A stretch of 64,000 nt of DNA, from contig NZ_BMJJ01000008.1 in assembly GCF_014643375.1 (NCBI RefSeq), forward strand, positions 1 through 64,000, in the 5' to 3' direction. Each line of letters opens with the position of its first letter. The stretch's first letter is position 1. A program made the translations under genes and the position numbers. Positions 1 to 8,509 of the stretch are shown here, one piece after another. This DNA is from Aureimonas glaciei (GTDB taxonomy: Bacteria; Pseudomonadota; Alphaproteobacteria; Rhizobiales; Rhizobiaceae). A model generated the notes under the pieces. It ran no database searches. It was not told where the DNA came from and saw only the letters and a list, made by a program, of their open reading frames with translations.

Positions 1-19
1 GCGAAGGCTTGCTAAGAAG

Positions 20-49
20 CATCCCCGGTGTCGAAAGACACCGGGGATG
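20..49. terminator. Strong hairpin, possible terminator of a gene left of the window
   Basis: A perfect 13-bp stem (positions 20-32 with 37-49) closed by a GAAA tetraloop. The same stem-GAAA-stem style is seen in terminators elsewhere in this window (5430-5461, 29175-29201), but here neither flank carries a T run, so the terminator call is moderate. It could serve a gene that lies left of position 1. Confidence 0.5.
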
Positions 50-130
50 ATGCCGTTCAAACACGCGATGCGCGGGCGAGCGGAACCGCGACGCTTGACC
101 TTCGCCGGGGCCGCCCGCGGCCGTGTCGCC

Positions 131-244
131 GCTGCCGTCGGCAGCCTTGCCAGCTCCTTTGGAAGCGCGCTGCCATCGGCAGCCTTGCCAGCTCCTTTGG
201 AAGCGCGCTGCCATCGGCAGCCGTGCCCGCTCCCTTGGGACGGG
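131..244. repeat. 38-bp tandem repeat, three copies
   Basis: Copies start at 131, 169 and 207. The first two differ at one base; the third diverges in its last half. The array ends 6 bases before the stop codon of the acyl-CoA synthetase gene, so it lies in that gene's 3' untranslated region. Each unit contains a GC-rich inverted motif (gctgcc...ggcagc), so the transcript could fold into repeated small hairpins. Confidence 0.8.
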
Positions 245-250
245 GCGCGC

Positions 251-1882
251 TCAGAGCGCCATCTGGCGCAGCACGTATTTCTGGATCTTGCCGGTCGAGG
301 TCTTCGGCACGTCGGCGAAGACGATGGCGGTTGGGCATTTGAAGCGCGCGAGATGGCTGCGGCAATGCGCCATCAGATCTTCGGCGCTGGCGTCGTGGCC
401 GGGCTTCAGTTCGACGAAGGCGACGGGCGTCTCGCCCCATGTCTCGTGGGGCCGCGCCACCACGGCGGCGGTCTGCACGGCGGGATGCTGGTAGAGCGCG
501 TTCTCGACTTCGATCGAAGAGATGTTCTCGCCGCCGGAGATGATGATGTCCTTGGCGCGGTCCTTCAGCTCGATATAGCCGTCCTCGTGCAGGACGCCGA
601 GGTCGCCCGAGTGGAACCAGCCGCCGCGAAAGGCCTCGGCGCTCGCCGCCGGATTCTTCAGATAGCCGCGCATGACGATGTTGCCGCGGAACATGACCTC
701 GCCGATGGTCTCGCCGTCGGCGGGCACCCGCGTCATCGTCTCCGGATTCATCACCGTGAGGTCCTCGAGGGCGGTGTAGCGCACGCCCTGCCGCGCCTTC
801 AGCGCCGCCTGTTCAGCGTCGGGCAGGCTGTCCCAGACCGGCTGCCATTCGTTGACGACGGCGGGGCCGTAGGTCTCGGTCAGGCCGTAGAGATGTGTCA
901 CGGCAAAGCCCGCCCGCTTCATGCCGGCGAGCACCGACTGCGGCGGCGGGGCGGCGGCGGTGTTGAAGGTCACCGTCTGGTCGAAGGGACGCTTGTCCGC
1001 CTCCGCGGCGTTGATCAGCAGCGACATGACGATCGGCGCGCCGCAAAGATGGGTGACGCCGTGATCGGCGATGGCGTCGTACATCGCCTTGGCCCGCACC
1101 CATCGGAGGCAGACATGCGTGCCGGCCTGAACGGCCAGCGTCCAGGGAAAGCACCAGCCGTTGCAGTGGAACATCGGCAGCGTCCAGAGATAGACCGGCC
1201 GCTGGCCGAGGCCGGCCGCGACGACATTGGCGTAGCCCATCAGCGCCGCGCCGCGATGGTGGTAGACGACGCCCTTCGGGTTGCCGGTGGTCCCCGACGT
1301 GTAGTTCAGCGAGATCGCGTCCCACTCGTCGGCGGGCAGGGGCCAGTCATGGTCCGGATCGCCTTCCGCCAGCAGCGCCTCGTACTCGATCGTGCCGATG
1401 GCGGCGCCCTTGGCGACCGGCGCGTCCTCGGGGAAATCCGGATCGTCATAGTCGACGATCACCGGCCGGGCTTTCGCCAGGGCCAGCGCCGCGCCCATCA
1501 CGGCGGAAAACTCCCGGTCGACGATGACGAGTTTTGCCTCGGAATGGTCGAGCTGGAAGGCGATGGTGGCCGCGTCGAGCCTTGTGTTGATCGAGAGCAG
1601 CACGGCCGCAGCCATCGGCACCCCGTGATGGGCTTCCAGCATGGCCGGCGTGTTCGACAGCATGACCGCCACCGTTTCGCCGCTCCTTATGCCGCGCCGC
1701 TCCAGCGCCGAAGCCAGTCGCTTCGAGCGGGCGTAGAAGTCGCGATAGGTCCGGCGCAGGCGGCCATGGATGATCGCGACCGTGTCGGGAAAGGTGTGGG
1801 CGGCCCGCGACAGGTAGGTGAGGGGTGTCAGCGGCTGATGATTGGCAGCGTTGCGGTCGAGGTTTTCGTCGTAAATGCCCAT
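251..1882 (-). CDS. AMP-dependent acyl-CoA synthetase
   Basis: Ligates a carboxylic acid to CoA through an acyl-adenylate, in the cytoplasm. The 543-residue protein has the full set of family motifs: the P-loop-like YTSGTTGNPKG, an LYGLTETYGP motif, GWFHSGDLG, the hinge KDIIISGGENISS, and the C-terminal TSTGKIQK with the catalytic lysine. Length and the LPMFHCNGW segment resemble medium-chain / methylmercaptopropionate-type (DmdB-like) ligases, but the substrate cannot be read from the sequence. Start chosen at the ATG at 1882 because a GGGAGG ribosome site lies 7 bases upstream; the open frame continues further without one. Divergent from betC. Confidence 0.93.
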   Translation of the reverse strand: MGIYDENLDRNAANHQPLTPLTYLSRAAHTFPDTVAIIHGRLRRTYRDFYARSKRLASALERRGIRSGETVAVMLSNTPAMLEAHHGVPMAAAVLLSINTRLDAATIAFQLDHSEAKLVIVDREFSAVMGAALALAKARPVIVDYDDPDFPEDAPVAKGAAIGTIEYEALLAEGDPDHDWPLPADEWDAISLNYTSGTTGNPKGVVYHHRGAALMGYANVVAAGLGQRPVYLWTLPMFHCNGWCFPWTLAVQAGTHVCLRWVRAKAMYDAIADHGVTHLCGAPIVMSLLINAAEADKRPFDQTVTFNTAAAPPPQSVLAGMKRAGFAVTHLYGLTETYGPAVVNEWQPVWDSLPDAEQAALKARQGVRYTALEDLTVMNPETMTRVPADGETIGEVMFRGNIVMRGYLKNPAASAEAFRGGWFHSGDLGVLHEDGYIELKDRAKDIIISGGENISSIEVENALYQHPAVQTAAVVARPHETWGETPVAFVELKPGHDASAEDLMAHCRSHLARFKCPTAIVFADVPKTSTGKIQKYVLRQMAL

Positions 1883-2301
1883 GTCGGTCCTCCCAGACTC
1901 GTTCCGGGGATAGTGATAGGAAATCGCCGACCTCCCGTCACGCGGCCTCCTCCGCCGAGCGGAGGCAAAAGGGGCACCCGCTCGCGGAAAGGGAGCCGGC
2001 GGGGCCGGCAGGAGCGTGGCGTTGGCGGCGGGTGACGAAAGCCCACCTGGCAAAATCGGCGGCGGCTTTCGGGCTGGCCTCGCTGGGGTCGAGAGGCCGG
2101 CTGCGGCACTTGCATGGGGCGCCGCGCTCTATTCCCATTGCGGCCTCGGCCGCCGCGACTGGACGGGCGGGCCGGGGAAATGCGATTAGGCTTCATGCTC
2201 GCCGCTTCAGGGGAAGTCCGCCAAGGGCTTCGCCCTGCCGTCAGCCCGCCCGGCGGTCCGGCCGGTCCATCCCTGCCTCTTCTCCAATTCCCGGGACATC
2301 C
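1883..2301. other. Divergent intergenic region between acyl-CoA synthetase and betC
   Basis: About 420 bases separating the two divergent starts. I see no convincing coding region; the open frames through it are extensions of shadows of the flanking genes. Promoters for both genes must be here but no clear sigma-70 pair could be assigned by eye. The LysR-type or BetI regulator that often accompanies betC is absent. Confidence 0.5.
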
Positions 2302-3816
2302 ATGAATCGTCCGAACTTCCTGATCCTGATGGTCGACCAGCTGAACGGCACGTTCTTTCCCGATGGTCCCGCGGACTTTCTGCATGCGCCGAATCTGAAG
2401 GCGCTGGCGGCGCGCTCGGTGCGCTTTGCCAATGCCTATACGCCGAGCCCGCTCTGCGCGCCGGCGCGGGCCGCGTTCATGGCGGGGCAATTGCCGTCGC
2501 GCACCCGCGTCTATGACAATGCCGCGGAGTTCGCCTCGTCGATCCCGACCTATGCCCATCATCTCCGGCGCGCCGGCTACTACACCGCGCTGTCGGGGAA
2601 GATGCATTTCGTCGGGCCGGACCAGCTGCACGGCCTCGAAGAGCGCCTGACCACCGACGTCTATCCCGCCGATTTCGGCTGGACGCCGGACTATCGCAAG
2701 CCGGGCGAGCGCATCGACTGGTGGTATCACAATCTCGGCTCCGTCTCCGGGGCGGGCGTCGCCGAGATCACCAACCAGTACGAATATGACGACGAGGTCG
2801 CCCATCTCGCCGGGCAAAAACTCTACGATCTGTCGCGCGGGCACGAGAAGCGGCCGTTCTGCCTGACCGTCTCCTTCACCCATCCGCACGATCCCTACGT
2901 CGCGCGGCGGCAGTACTGGGATCTCTACGAGGACTGTCCGGCGCTGCAGCCGGAGGTCGGCAAGATCGCCTATGCCGACCAGGACCCGCATTCGCAGCGG
3001 CTGATGAACGCCTGCCAAGACGAGGCCTATGCGATCACGCCGAACGAGATCGCCCGGGCCCGCCGCGGCTATTTCGCCAACATCTCCTATGTCGACGACA
3101 AGATCGGCGAGCTGCTCGGCATCCTCGATCGCTGCCGCATGGCGGAGAACACCGTCGTGGTCTTCCTGTCCGACCATGGCGACATGCTGGGCGAGCGCGG
3201 CCTCTGGTTCAAGATGAATTTTTTCGAGGGTTCGGCGCGGGTGCCGCTGATGCTGGCGGCTCCGGGCCTGGCGCCGCGCCGCGTCGAAACGCCGGTCTCC
3301 ACCCTCGACGTGGTGGCGACGCTCGGCGACATCGCCGGGATCGACCTCGGCGAGATCGAGCCTTGGACCGACGGCGTTTCGTTGATCGACACCCTCGCCC
3401 GGGGCGAACGGCGCGACGCGGTGCCGGTCGAATATGCCGCCGAGGGCAGCCAGGCGCCGATGGTCTCGCTGCGCGAAGGCGAGTTCAAGTTCAACCACTG
3501 CGAACTCGATCCGCCGCAGCTTTTCGATCTCGCCGCGGATCCGCTGGAACTCAACAATCTCGCCCCCGACCCGGCCTATGCGGACGAAGTGGCGCGCTTC
3601 CAGGCGCTGGTCGCCCGGCGCTGGGACATGGCGCGATTCGACCGCGAGGTGCGCGAGAGCCAGGCGCAGCGTCACGTCACCTACGAGGCGCTGCGCAACG
3701 GCGCCTATTATCCCTGGGACTACCAGCCGCTGCAGCGCGCCTCCGAGCGCTACATGCGCAACCACATGGACCTCAACGTTCTCGAAGAGGCCAAGCGGTT
3801 TCCCCGGGGAGAGTAG
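2302..3816 (+). CDS. betC: Choline-sulfatase
   Basis: Type I sulfatase that hydrolyses choline-O-sulfate to choline and sulfate, feeding glycine-betaine synthesis and sulfur supply. The 504-residue protein carries the sulfatase signature C-A-P-A-R at residues 52-56, in which Cys52 would be converted to formylglycine; the N-terminal metal site (LMVDQLNG), SGKMHFVG, the SDHGD motif and the C-terminal tail typical of BetC (YYPWDYQP) are present. No signal peptide, as expected for cytoplasmic BetC. The ATG at 2302 begins the conserved MNRPNFL segment; no strong ribosome site precedes it. No betA, betB or choline transporter lies nearby, so this is an isolated betC. Confidence 0.9.
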   Translation: MNRPNFLILMVDQLNGTFFPDGPADFLHAPNLKALAARSVRFANAYTPSPLCAPARAAFMAGQLPSRTRVYDNAAEFASSIPTYAHHLRRAGYYTALSGKMHFVGPDQLHGLEERLTTDVYPADFGWTPDYRKPGERIDWWYHNLGSVSGAGVAEITNQYEYDDEVAHLAGQKLYDLSRGHEKRPFCLTVSFTHPHDPYVARRQYWDLYEDCPALQPEVGKIAYADQDPHSQRLMNACQDEAYAITPNEIARARRGYFANISYVDDKIGELLGILDRCRMAENTVVVFLSDHGDMLGERGLWFKMNFFEGSARVPLMLAAPGLAPRRVETPVSTLDVVATLGDIAGIDLGEIEPWTDGVSLIDTLARGERRDAVPVEYAAEGSQAPMVSLREGEFKFNHCELDPPQLFDLAADPLELNNLAPDPAYADEVARFQALVARRWDMARFDREVRESQAQRHVTYEALRNGAYYPWDYQPLQRASERYMRNHMDLNVLEEAKRFPRGE

Positions 3817-3888
3817 GGCATCGCTAACGCTGCCGGCTTTTCGCACTTGCACAAAAGTCGGGCGGAGCGTATCCCATAGGCTCCTGCC

Positions 3889-4072
3889 GCAGCGGGAGAG
3901 ACCGGCCCCGAGCCGGCGCCGAAGGAGCAACCGCCCCGGAAACTCTCAGGTACCAGGGACCGCGCGGCTAATACATATCCGGAGAGTGACGGGCGTACCC
4001 GTCCGCCGAAGGAGCAAGCGCTGGCCGGAATCATCCGCGCCGCGTGAAACTTTCAGGCCATGAACGGAGGGG
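3889..4072 (+). promoter_or_regulatory. Tandem glycine riboswitch
   Basis: Two copies of the glycine aptamer core lie one after the other in the leader of the dehydrogenase gene. Aptamer 1 spans about 3889-3966 (GGGAGAG ... GCCGAAGGAGCAA ... AAACTCTCAGGTACCAGGGACCG), aptamer 2 about 3975-4072 (CGGAGAG ... GCCGAAGGAGCAA ... GAAACTTTCAGGCC ... CGGAGG). Both have the diagnostic CCGAAGGAGCAA element and the following CTCTCAGG or CTTTCAGG strand. A short G-run/C-run hairpin (about 4087-4103) lies between aptamer 2 and the ribosome site and may be part of the expression platform. Boundaries are estimated by eye. Confidence 0.92.
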
Positions 4073-4121
4073 CACAACGACAGGCTGGGGGGATAATACC
4101 CCTTGGTCGGAAGGATCGATT

Positions 4122-5402
4122 GTGACCTCTATCGCCGTTATCGGCGCCGGCATTACCGGCGTCACCACAGCCTACAAGCTCAACGCCCTTGGCTACGACG
4201 TGACGGTCTTCGATCGTCAGGGGCATGCCGGCATGGAGACCTCGTTCGCCAATGGCGGCCAGCTGTCGGCCAGCAATGCCGAGGTCTGGAACCATCCCTC
4301 GACCTTCCTGAAGGGTCTGAAGTGGATGCTGAAGAAGGACGCGCCGCTGCTCGTCCATCCCGCCCCGTCCTGGCACAAGATGTCCTGGATGGCGGAATTC
4401 GTCGCCGCCGCGCGCAACTATCACGACAACACCGTGAAGACGGTCCGCATGGCCGTCGCCGCCCGCGCCCATCTGATCAAGATGGCCGACGACGAGGGCA
4501 TCGACTTCGATCTGGAAAAGCGCGGCATCCTGCACGTCTACGAGACGCCGGCCGAGTTCGAGCATGGCCTTTCGGTCAACAAAATGCTGGCCGAAGGCGG
4601 CGTCGACCGCCGCGCGGTGACCCCGGAGGAGATCGAGGCGCTGGAGCCGGCGATCAAGGGCAAATTCCACGGCGGCTTCTTCACCGAAAGCGATTTCACC
4701 GGCGACATCCACAAGTATACGCAGGGGCTGGCTGCCGCCTGCCTGCGCAAGGGCGTGAAGTTTCGCTATCACGCCGAGGTCTCGAAGCTGCGCCACACCG
4801 GCGACGGCGTCGACATCGTGCTCGGCCAGGGGCCGGCGACGGAAACCGTGCACGCCGATGCCATCGTCGTCTGCGCCGGCACTCAGAGCCGCCGCTTCGC
4901 CGCCATGCTGGGCGACCGGGTGAACATCTATCCGGTCAAGGGCTATTCCGTGACCGTGAACCTAAACGACGCCGCAAGCCAGGACGCGGCGCCCTGGGTC
5001 AGCATTCTCGACGACAAGGCCAAGCTCGTCACCAGCCGCTTCGGCGCCAACCGGCTGCGCGTTGCCGGGACCGCCGAGTTCACCGGCGAAAACCGCGACA
5101 TCCGCATGGCCCGCATCGATCCGATGACGGCCTGGGTGCGCAAGCGCTTTCCCGGCGTCTCCACCGCCTCGGTCGTGCCCTGGGCCGGCCTTCGGCCGAT
5201 GATGCCCGACATGCTGCCGCGCGTCGGCGCGGGCTCGAAGCCCGGCGTCTTCTACAACACCGGTCATGGCCATCTCGGCTGGACGCTCTGCGCCATCACG
5301 GCCGAGACGGTGTCCGCTACGCTCGATACGGCGATGCGCCAGCCTTCGCAGGCGGCGAGCAAGCCCGCCGCCGTGGCGCGGGAACTCGCTCACAGCGCCT
5401 GA
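4122..5402 (+). CDS. FAD-dependent D-amino acid dehydrogenase (DadA family), glycine-riboswitch controlled
   Basis: Flavoprotein that oxidatively deaminates an amino acid to the 2-oxo acid, passing electrons to the respiratory chain. The 426-residue protein starts with the Rossmann motif VIGAGITGVTTAY (GxGxxG), followed by the DadA hallmark FANGGQLSASNAEVWN, and ends with the FAD-binding NTGHGHLGWTLC segment. Start set at GTG 4122, which has AAGGA 6 bases upstream and opens the conserved N-terminus. The tandem glycine riboswitch in its leader implies induction by glycine, so glycine (to glyoxylate) or a related small amino acid is a plausible substrate; DadA homology alone would suggest D-alanine. 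Confidence 0.88.
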   Translation: MTSIAVIGAGITGVTTAYKLNALGYDVTVFDRQGHAGMETSFANGGQLSASNAEVWNHPSTFLKGLKWMLKKDAPLLVHPAPSWHKMSWMAEFVAAARNYHDNTVKTVRMAVAARAHLIKMADDEGIDFDLEKRGILHVYETPAEFEHGLSVNKMLAEGGVDRRAVTPEEIEALEPAIKGKFHGGFFTESDFTGDIHKYTQGLAAACLRKGVKFRYHAEVSKLRHTGDGVDIVLGQGPATETVHADAIVVCAGTQSRRFAAMLGDRVNIYPVKGYSVTVNLNDAASQDAAPWVSILDDKAKLVTSRFGANRLRVAGTAEFTGENRDIRMARIDPMTAWVRKRFPGVSTASVVPWAGLRPMMPDMLPRVGAGSKPGVFYNTGHGHLGWTLCAITAETVSATLDTAMRQPSQAASKPAAVARELAHSA

Positions 5403-5429
5403 GGCGACCGCTCCGGGAGTCTAAAGAAT

Positions 5430-5461
5430 GACGAGGCCGGGGAGAAATCCCCGGCTTCGTC
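5430..5461 (+). terminator. Terminator after the dadA-like gene
   Basis: A 14-bp stem with a GAAA loop, 27 bases after the stop codon. There is no T run, so it may act as a transcript 3' end stabiliser as much as a terminator. Confidence 0.6.
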
Positions 5462-5501
5462 ATGTCTGCGACAATCGCTGTCGAGGCGAGGGAGAGCGGA
5501 C

Positions 5502-6119
5502 ATGGCGGAGCGCACGAATGTGAAAGCGGAGGTGGCGGCGGCGGCGCGGCTTGTGGCCAGTCTTACGGGCCTGCCGGCGGAGGTGCTGCTGGCGGTCGCG
5601 ATCGTCGAGACGAACGGCGTCGCCTATGCCGAATTCGAGGGACGGCGCGAGCCGCTGATCCGCTTCGAGGGCCACCATTTCGACCGCCTGCTCGATCCGG
5701 CCCGGCGCGCGCGGGCGCGGACGGCGGGTCTCGCCGATCCGAAGGTCGGCGGGGTGAAAAATCCGCTGGCCCAGGCGGCGCGCTGGCGCCTCCTCGACCG
5801 GGCCGCGGCGATCGATCCGGCGGCAGCCTTCGCGGCGACCTCCTGGGGGCTCGGCCAGGTCATGGGGGCGCACTGGCAACGACTCGGCTATGCCTCGCCC
5901 GAGGCCATGGCAGAGGAGGCCCGGCGCTCGGCCGAGGGCCAGTTCGCCATCATGGCGACCTTCCTGCGACAGAACCGGCTCGATGTCCTGCTGCCGCGCG
6001 GCGGCTTTGCCGCCTTTGCCCGCGGATACAACGGTCCGGCCTTCGGGCGCGATGGCTACGACCGCAAGATCAGGGCCGCCTATGCCGCGGCGGGGCGGCG
6101 GCTGGCGCGGCCGGATTGA
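5502..6119 (+). CDS. N-acetylmuramidase-domain protein (endolysin-like)
   Basis: Predicted peptidoglycan-cleaving enzyme of the DUF3380 / N-acetylmuramidase family (Pfam PF11860 type), best known from phage endolysins. The 205-residue protein shows the family landmarks: AIVETNG near residue 31, EPLIRFEGHHFDRLL near 47-61, and TSWGLGQVMGAHW near 112-124. It lacks the usual N-terminal peptidoglycan-binding repeat, a signal peptide and membrane segments, so how it would reach the wall is unclear. Neighbours are metabolic (dadA-like, otsBA); there is no holin, spanin or other phage gene. Ribosome site GGGAGAG precedes the ATG. Confidence 0.75.
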   Translation: MAERTNVKAEVAAAARLVASLTGLPAEVLLAVAIVETNGVAYAEFEGRREPLIRFEGHHFDRLLDPARRARARTAGLADPKVGGVKNPLAQAARWRLLDRAAAIDPAAAFAATSWGLGQVMGAHWQRLGYASPEAMAEEARRSAEGQFAIMATFLRQNRLDVLLPRGGFAAFARGYNGPAFGRDGYDRKIRAAYAAAGRRLARPD

Positions 6120-6200
6120 GGGCGGATCGCGGCCTCGGCGGCGACCGATCGTGTCCAAAGGGTGGCGGAATCCGGCGATCGTGCTATCTACAGCCGCACC

Positions 6201-6929
6201 ATGACCATGCCCCCCGCCCTTCGTGCCGACGCGCACGCCGTCTTTCTCGACTTCGACGGAACGCTGGTCGAGTTCGACGACGATCCCCGCCAGGTAGCGA
6301 TCGCGCCCGCCGCGCTCGAGCGGCTGGCGGCCTTGCAGCGCAGCCATAGCGGGGCACTGGCCATCGTCAGTGGCCGGCGCATCGTCGACCTGGATCTCTT
6401 CCTCGCCCCCCTCACTTTCGCGGCTGCCGGCGTCCACGGGCTGGAGCGGCGCGTGGTGGCCGGCGGCGAGACGCTGATGCTCGCAGGCCCCGAGGCGCTG
6501 GACACGGTTCGTGCGGCGCTCGCGGCGCCGCTGGCCGCCATGCCGGGCCTGTCGCTGGAGGACAAGGGAACGGCCCTCGTCATCCACTACCGGACCGCCC
6601 CCAAACTTTCCGCCCCGGCCTTGGAGATGATGCAAAGCGCCATCGCCGATCGAAGCGATCTGGTGCTGATGCAGGGCGAGGGGATCGTGGAAGTCCACCC
6701 GGCCGGGATGGACAAGGGGAGAGCCGTCGCCGACCTCATGCAGGAGAAGGTCTTTGCCGGCCGGATCCCCGTCTATGTCGGCGACGACGTGACGGACGAG
6801 TTCGCGCTCGCCTATGTCCGCGAGGCCGGAGGCGTGTCGGTCAAGATCGGCAAGGCGCAAAGTGCGGCGGAATTTCGCCTGGAGGATGTTACGGCACTCC
6901 ATCGCTGGCTCGGTGTCCGGGCCCGATGA
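6201..6929 (+). CDS. otsB: Trehalose-6-phosphate phosphatase
   Basis: Removes the phosphate from trehalose-6-phosphate, the second step of trehalose synthesis. HAD-superfamily enzyme of 242 residues with the nucleophile motif DFDGTLV (Asp17, Asp19) and the C-terminal metal-binding VGDDVTDEFAL. Start placed at the ATG at 6201 (another ATG at 6207), as the open frame upstream shows no conservation and no ribosome site. The gene is 28 bases upstream of otsA, in the same direction, so the two probably form an operon producing trehalose as an osmoprotectant. Confidence 0.92.
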   Translation: MTMPPALRADAHAVFLDFDGTLVEFDDDPRQVAIAPAALERLAALQRSHSGALAIVSGRRIVDLDLFLAPLTFAAAGVHGLERRVVAGGETLMLAGPEALDTVRAALAAPLAAMPGLSLEDKGTALVIHYRTAPKLSAPALEMMQSAIADRSDLVLMQGEGIVEVHPAGMDKGRAVADLMQEKVFAGRIPVYVGDDVTDEFALAYVREAGGVSVKIGKAQSAAEFRLEDVTALHRWLGVRAR

Positions 6930-6957
6930 GGGGGCCGGCTGCCAAGGGAGGTTCGTC

Positions 6958-8400
6958 ATGACCCATCATCAAAAAGGTCGTCTCGTCGTGGTCTCCAACC
7001 GCGTCGGTCCGCTCACCGACGAGGGCAAGGCCGGCGGTCTCGCCGTTGGTCTCGCCGATGCGCTGAAGCGCCGCGGCGGGCTGTGGTTCGGCTGGAGCGG
7101 CGAGACTTCGGAAGAGGGAACGTTCAGCGAGGAAAAGACCGAGGTCTTCGGCGGCACGGCGATGACGACGATCGATATGACCGAGGAGGAGCTCGAGGGC
7201 TTCTACCACGGCTATGCCAACCGCTCGCTCTGGCCGCTGTTGCACTATCGGCTCGACCTCGTGCAGTTCGACCGCCAGTCGGATCGGGTCTACCGCTCGG
7301 TGAACCAGCGCTTTGCCGCGCGGCTGGCGCCGCTCGTCACCGACGACGATCTCGTCTGGGTGCACGACTACCACTTCTTCTATCTCGGCTCGGACCTGCG
7401 CCGGTGCGGCTACAAGGGTCGGCTCGGCTTCTTCCTGCACATTCCCTTTGCGTCGCCCGAGATCTTCATGGCTCTGCCGGGAGCACACGATCTCGTCCAC
7501 TCGATGCTGGCCTACGACCTCATCGGCTTCCAGACCCGGCAGGATCGGCGCAACTTCGTCAATTTCTGCATTCACGAGCTGGGCGGCCACAAGCTGCCGG
7601 GCGACCGGATCGAGGTCGGCGGGCGGATCGTCCAGGCCTCCGTGTTTCCGATCGGCATCGATGCCGAGGGCTTCGCGCGCTTTGCCGTCTCGCCGGAAGC
7701 GGGGGAGCACGAGGAGATGCTGCGCGATCTGGCGCGGGGCCGGCTGCAGATCGTCGGCGTCGACCGCCTCGATTACTCCAAGGGACTCGTCGAACGGCTG
7801 CTCGGCTTCGAGCGCCTGCTCGAGGATTTCCCGGACAACCGCGGCGGCGTAAACTTTCTGCAGATCGCGCCGCTGTCGCGCTCCGAGCTCGACGCCTATA
7901 TCGACCTGCGTGCCGAACTCGAGGGCCTGGCCGGCCGTCTCAACGGCCGATTCGCCACGCTCGACTGGACGCCGATCCAGATCATGACCACCGGCTTCAC
8001 GCGGCGTGCGCTGGCAGGAATCTACCGGGCGGCGCGGGTCTGCATGGTCACGCCGCTGCGCGACGGCATGAATCTCGTGGCCAAGGAGTTCGTCGCGGCT
8101 CAAGATCCGACCGATCCGGGAGTCCTCATCCTGTCGCGCTTTGCCGGCGCGCGGGCCGAGCTGATGGATGCCCTGATCGTCAATCCCTACGCCACCGACG
8201 AAGTGGCCCGGGCGCTGCAGCGGGCGCTGACCATGCCGCTGGCAGAGCGTCAGGAGCGGCATCAGGCGATGCGGGAAAAGGTCTTTCACGGCACCGCCGC
8301 GCACTGGTGCGAGAGTTTCCTGACGGCATTGGAATCGGCCGAACCCGAGGCGCGATTGCCGGCCGACGCAGCGTCAGACGCCTTTTCTGCGCCGGCTTAG
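6958..8400 (+). CDS. otsA: Trehalose-6-phosphate synthase
   Basis: GT20 glycosyltransferase joining UDP-glucose and glucose-6-phosphate. The 480-residue protein contains VVSNRVG with KAGGLAVGL at the N-terminus, WVHDYHFFYL, GVDRLDYSKGLVERL, and the sugar-nucleotide-binding VTPLRDGMNLVAKEF. A strong AGGGAGG site lies just upstream of the ATG at 6958, which settles the start. Forms an operon with otsB. Confidence 0.96.
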   Translation: MTHHQKGRLVVVSNRVGPLTDEGKAGGLAVGLADALKRRGGLWFGWSGETSEEGTFSEEKTEVFGGTAMTTIDMTEEELEGFYHGYANRSLWPLLHYRLDLVQFDRQSDRVYRSVNQRFAARLAPLVTDDDLVWVHDYHFFYLGSDLRRCGYKGRLGFFLHIPFASPEIFMALPGAHDLVHSMLAYDLIGFQTRQDRRNFVNFCIHELGGHKLPGDRIEVGGRIVQASVFPIGIDAEGFARFAVSPEAGEHEEMLRDLARGRLQIVGVDRLDYSKGLVERLLGFERLLEDFPDNRGGVNFLQIAPLSRSELDAYIDLRAELEGLAGRLNGRFATLDWTPIQIMTTGFTRRALAGIYRAARVCMVTPLRDGMNLVAKEFVAAQDPTDPGVLILSRFAGARAELMDALIVNPYATDEVARALQRALTMPLAERQERHQAMREKVFHGTAAHWCESFLTALESAEPEARLPADAASDAFSAPA

Positions 8401-8509
8401 AATTTCGGCGGGTCGATTTTGATCCCGCGACAGATGCGATAGAAGCGGTGGCGGCGCCTGGCGCGGCGCCCCAGATCCAGACAGCGAACCAACAGCGGAG
8501 CCCTCCGAC

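Noticed and set aside
47-2035. 662-codon open frame on the plus strand opposite the acyl-CoA synthetase
   Set aside because: Mirror frame of a well-supported gene; Gly/Arg/His-rich and without recognisable domain.
1828-3930. 700-codon open frame opposite betC
   Set aside because: Antisense shadow of betC with no family features.
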